Shown here: piece by piece, positions 61,299-64,000 of the stretch
Numbering within the stretch: position 1 is the first letter of the stretch
How the letters are laid out: every line of letters starts with the position of its first letter
NCBI RefSeq assembly: GCF_001573155.1
Contig: NZ_JRWG01000006.1
Coordinates: 124,001 to 188,000, forward strand
Direction: 5' to 3'
Source of the DNA: Aequorivita aquimaris
GTDB taxonomy: Bacteria; Bacteroidota; Bacteroidia; Flavobacteriales; Flavobacteriaceae
DNA length: 64,000 bases
Translations under genes and position numbers: made by a program
The notes under the pieces: generated by a model
What the model saw: the letters and a program-made list of their open reading frames with translations, nothing else
The model's database searches: none
Told to the model about the DNA's origin: nothing

Positions 61299-61913
61299 AT
61301 GCACGTTGCAATTGCAGGAAACATAGGTTCCGGAAAAACCACCCTTACCCGTTTATTGGCAAAACATTACAAATGGCAGGCCCATTATGAAGATGTGGAA
61401 GACAACCCGTATTTGGATGACTTTTACAATCAAATGGAACGTTGGTCCTTCAACCTTCAAATCTACTTTTTGAACAGCCGATTTCGCCAGATTCTCGAAA
61501 TTCGCGAAAAGGGAAAGAACGTAATCCAGGACAGGACCATTTACGAAGATGCCTACATTTTTGCGCCAAACCTGCACGCAATGGGCTTGATGACCAACCG
61601 CGATTTTGAAAACTACCGCTCGCTTTTTGATCTTATGGAGAGCGTTACAAAAGGTCCTGATTTATTGATTTATTTGCGAAGCAGTATTCCGAATTTGGTA
61701 AATCAAATCCACAAACGCGGTCGCGATTATGAAAACTCTATTAGTATTGATTATTTAAGTCGTTTGAACGAGCGTTACGAAGCGTGGATTCATAATTATG
61801 ACAAAGGAAACCTCATTATTTTTGACGTGGACAACATAAATTTTGTGGACGATCCGGAGCATTTAGGTCAGGTAATCAATAAGATAGACGCGGAACTTCA
61901 CGGGCTGTTTTAA
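61299..61913 (+). CDS. Deoxynucleoside kinase
   Basis: 204 residues. P-loop GNIGSGKTTLTRLLA (7-21), substrate-site EDVEDNPYLDDFY, VIQDRTIYEDAYIFA (the DRT/ERS-like motif), LLIYLRSSIPNLVNQIHKRG with the LID arginines. Phosphorylates deoxynucleosides for salvage (deoxyadenosine/deoxyguanosine-type by family). Full length. Confidence 0.93.
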   Translation: MHVAIAGNIGSGKTTLTRLLAKHYKWQAHYEDVEDNPYLDDFYNQMERWSFNLQIYFLNSRFRQILEIREKGKNVIQDRTIYEDAYIFAPNLHAMGLMTNRDFENYRSLFDLMESVTKGPDLLIYLRSSIPNLVNQIHKRGRDYENSISIDYLSRLNERYEAWIHNYDKGNLIIFDVDNINFVDDPEHLGQVINKIDAELHGLF

Positions 61914-62007
61914 GCAATTTTAAAAAAACAAAAAACTCTTTTTTTACGTTTGATAAAAGTTATATATTGCGCGCTTTAACTTTTTATTAACACGTAAAAT
62001 ATTACCT

Positions 62008-62532
62008 ATGAAAATTTTTAAATTAATCCTTTTTACAGCATTTATTTCATTATCCATTTCTTGTTCCAAAGATGATGATAATCCTGCACTTGAAAATAAT
62101 GGCAATATTGTTGGCGTATGGAAAGGAACAACAGTAGATTATTCTGGAGCAACAGAAACTTCTGGACAAGGTCAAAATATTTCGGCTACTTTTAATGGAG
62201 AAGGCTATGATGTAGACTACACGCTTACTTTTACTGAAAATCCCAACAAAGTAGTTTCTGACGGCAGTTATAGTATTGAACTGACAACAACTGCTAATGG
62301 TCAGTCAACTACCCAAAACATTGAGAATTTAGAATTTCTTTCAAGTGGCGAGTGGAGCATGAATGGAAACACGCTCAATGTAACAGTTGATAATGAAACT
62401 GATGAAATAACAATTGTACAATTAACTGATGATACTATGGTATTAAAAGGTCAAGAAGTTCAAACGATGTCTCAAGGTGGATTTACTGTAACTTCTACCA
62501 CAAATATCATTTTGACTTTTACAAAACAGTAA
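62008..62532 (+). CDS. Lipocalin-like lipoprotein
   Basis: 174 residues. Lipoprotein signal with lipobox SISC (Cys19) followed by SKDDDNPA. The mature part is beta-rich with NIVGVWKGTTVDYSGATET, LTFTENPNKVVSDGSYSIEL, SSGEWSMNGNTLNVTVDNE, MVLKGQEV, the pattern of Bacteroidota lipocalin-like domains. Function unknown. Followed by a strong terminator. Confidence 0.82.
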   Translation: MKIFKLILFTAFISLSISCSKDDDNPALENNGNIVGVWKGTTVDYSGATETSGQGQNISATFNGEGYDVDYTLTFTENPNKVVSDGSYSIELTTTANGQSTTQNIENLEFLSSGEWSMNGNTLNVTVDNETDEITIVQLTDDTMVLKGQEVQTMSQGGFTVTSTTNIILTFTKQ

Positions 62533-62553
62533 ATTCTTTCGGCTAAAGCTTTC

Positions 62554-62589
62554 AACCCCTTTTCAAATGAAAAGGGGTTATTTTTTTTA
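62554..62589 (+). terminator. Intrinsic terminator of the lipocalin-like lipoprotein gene
   Basis: Perfect 10-bp stem AACCCCTTTT (62554-62563) with AAAAGGGGTT (62570-62579), 6-nt loop, then A and eight T (62580-62588). Confidence 0.9.
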
Positions 62590-62665
62590 GAAATTTTAAT
62601 ATTTAAACCTTAACGTTTCCCTTACAGTATTCTATCTGTAAAACCATTATTTTGCCATTTATACT

Positions 62666-64000
62666 ATGGCATCACTCTACAATAATAAATTTTACCACCG
62701 CGACCTTTCGTGGCTTCGCTTTAATCACCGTGTTTTACAAGAAGCGGCAGACGTGCGCAATCCACTTTATGAGCGCATCAAGTTTTTGGCAATTTTTTCA
62801 TCAAATCTCGATGAATTTTTTCGCGTTCGGGTTTCCGATATTCGGCAGATAAAAAACATTGAAAAACCGCTTCGGAAAAAGCTGATTACCAAACCAAACA
62901 AGGTTTTAAAGGAAATCAAAAAACAGGTCGATATCCAGCAAAATGAATTCGGAAAAATTTTCAATGAAGAAATAATTCCGCAGTTGGCTTCGGAAGGAAT
63001 ACATTTGATACGCCACGAGAATTTTACGGAAGAACAGCGGGAAATCGCGACCAAATATTATGAGGAAAGCCTAAAGCAGATTACCGAAATAAGCTGCAAT
63101 CCCTGCACCGAGCAACATTCGGTATTCGTAAAAAACGAAAGGCTTTACTTGGCCGCCCAAACCGCGGAAGATGAATTTTTAATGGTGGAAATTCCGGAGA
63201 CGGAGCCACGTTTCTTTGTATTTCCTTCGGAAGATGATAAAGAGTTTTATATCACTTTTATTGATGATATTCTAAAATACAATCTTCAAAAGGAATTTTC
63301 AGAAAAAAGGGATACGGCCTTTCATTCCCTTAAAATTTCGCGCGATGCCGAACTGTATATCGAGGATGAATTCTCCGGCAATTTGATGGAAAAGATAAAA
63401 GCCGCCCTTCCCAATCGCGATACGGGGCAGGCCACACGGGTTTTAATAGACCCCGAAATGCCAGAGGATTTCAGGGAAATTCTGAAAAAGGCACTGGACG
63501 TAACCCATACCGATGTTGTCCTGGGCGGACGCTATCATAATTTTAAGGATTTTATGCAGTTCCCCAACCCCACGCAGAAAAAGCTGTCCAATGAAAAGCT
63601 GCCGCCACTTCCCCATCCGGTATTGGAAAATTGTAATTCGATTTTCGAGGTTATCGACAAAAAAGACCAATTGCTGCACTATCCTTACCAAAGTTTTAAA
63701 CCTGTAATCAAACTGATGCAGGAAGCGGCAAATGATCCACAGGTCAAAACCATAAAAATCACAATTTACCGCGCGGCAGACGAATCTGATTTGAACGATG
63801 CCATTGCCCTAGCCGCCAAAAACGGAAAGGACGTAACGGTTTTTATTGAGGTGAAAGCCCGTTTTGACGAACAAAACAATTTAAAATGGGGCGCCATTTT
63901 CAGAAAAAATGGGGCGCGGGTCATTTACAGTTATCCCGATATTAAGGTGCATTCCAAAATACTTTATATTGAAAGGGAAGTTGAAGAAAAAATGAAGCGC
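62666..64000 (+). CDS. ppk1: Polyphosphate kinase 1, 5' part
   Basis: Makes polyphosphate from ATP, reversibly. The 445 visible codons begin MASLYNNKFYHRDLSWLRFN, the usual PPK1 N-domain start, with FLAIFSSNLDEFFRVRVSDI, HYPYQSFKPVIKLMQEAAND, KITIYRAADESDLNDAIALA, and the phosphorylatable-His region VIYSYPDIKVHSKILYIERE near the right edge. The gene runs off the window. ATG at 62666 gives the standard PPK1 start. Confidence 0.96.
   Translation, partial: MASLYNNKFYHRDLSWLRFNHRVLQEAADVRNPLYERIKFLAIFSSNLDEFFRVRVSDIRQIKNIEKPLRKKLITKPNKVLKEIKKQVDIQQNEFGKIFNEEIIPQLASEGIHLIRHENFTEEQREIATKYYEESLKQITEISCNPCTEQHSVFVKNERLYLAAQTAEDEFLMVEIPETEPRFFVFPSEDDKEFYITFIDDILKYNLQKEFSEKRDTAFHSLKISRDAELYIEDEFSGNLMEKIKAALPNRDTGQATRVLIDPEMPEDFREILKKALDVTHTDVVLGGRYHNFKDFMQFPNPTQKKLSNEKLPPLPHPVLENCNSIFEVIDKKDQLLHYPYQSFKPVIKLMQEAANDPQVKTIKITIYRAADESDLNDAIALAAKNGKDVTVFIEVKARFDEQNNLKWGAIFRKNGARVIYSYPDIKVHSKILYIEREVEEKMKR

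Noticed and set aside
1-64000. Secretion-system, prophage, toxin-antitoxin or biosynthetic clusters
   Set aside because: No phage structural, toxin-antitoxin, NRPS/PKS or secretion-machinery genes were found. The T9SS sorting domain marks only a cargo protein.

Overview
The window is chromosomal DNA from a member of the Bacteroidota, most likely a marine-type Flavobacteriaceae; I cannot fix the genus. Evidence: split methionine synthase, TAnnTTTG-type promoters, a type IX secretion C-terminal sorting domain, SusC-like/OMP_b-brl_3 barrels beside a GLPGLI protein, SPxxC-style lipoproteins starting CKKDDD or CSKDDD, and a fused alpha/beta 2-oxoacid dehydrogenase E1. No rRNA, tRNA, CRISPR array, prophage or classical transposase was seen.

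Layout. 1-9.9 kb: methionine/SAM block. A leftward operon (metY, metX, homoserine dehydrogenase, OsmC, homocysteine-binding MetH half, a PLP dehydratase, MetH cobalamin half) is led by a SAM-I riboswitch. The divergent metK has a leader that looks like a SAM-II riboswitch, so two SAM aptamer classes lie back to back in one 490-bp gap. 10-18 kb: an M28 peptidase, then a two-component system (NarL-type regulator, TPR histidine kinase, small membrane protein), a candidate small RNA, a T9SS-secreted beta-propeller protein and a lipoprotein. Five transcription starts here share one 16-bp palindrome exactly 23 nt upstream of a -7-like box, which suggests a compact self-contained regulon. 18-36 kb: mostly housekeeping and envelope genes (alaS, M23 peptidase, MerR, LemA, two TPM proteins, a hydrolase, an outer-membrane barrel, der, era, hutU, lipoproteins).

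36-53 kb: a long leftward phenylacetate-degradation operon, paaE-A-B-C-D-G-H-I-J-Z plus an enoyl-CoA hydratase, a PaaY-like protein and the E2/E1 genes of a branched-chain 2-oxoacid dehydrogenase. It is divergent from an aromatic amino acid hydroxylase gene. Three genes for four-helix-bundle (23S rRNA intervening-sequence family) proteins are inserted into this operon, each between inverted arms made of a locus-specific degenerate repeated word. 53-64 kb: rhodanese, SNase-like nuclease, DUF4230 protein, barrel plus GLPGLI pair, deoxynucleoside kinase, a lipoprotein and the 5' part of ppk1.

Gene boundaries throughout carry small repeats: a CTCTGCG palindromic family (five copies, two of which flank a GxxExxY nuclease-like gene), several other short palindromes, and degenerate word arrays. 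In places these have supplied start codons, stop codons or extra residues to neighbouring genes. The most promising undescribed features are the palindrome regulon with its small RNA, the paired SAM-I/SAM-II control region, and the four-helix-bundle cassettes.
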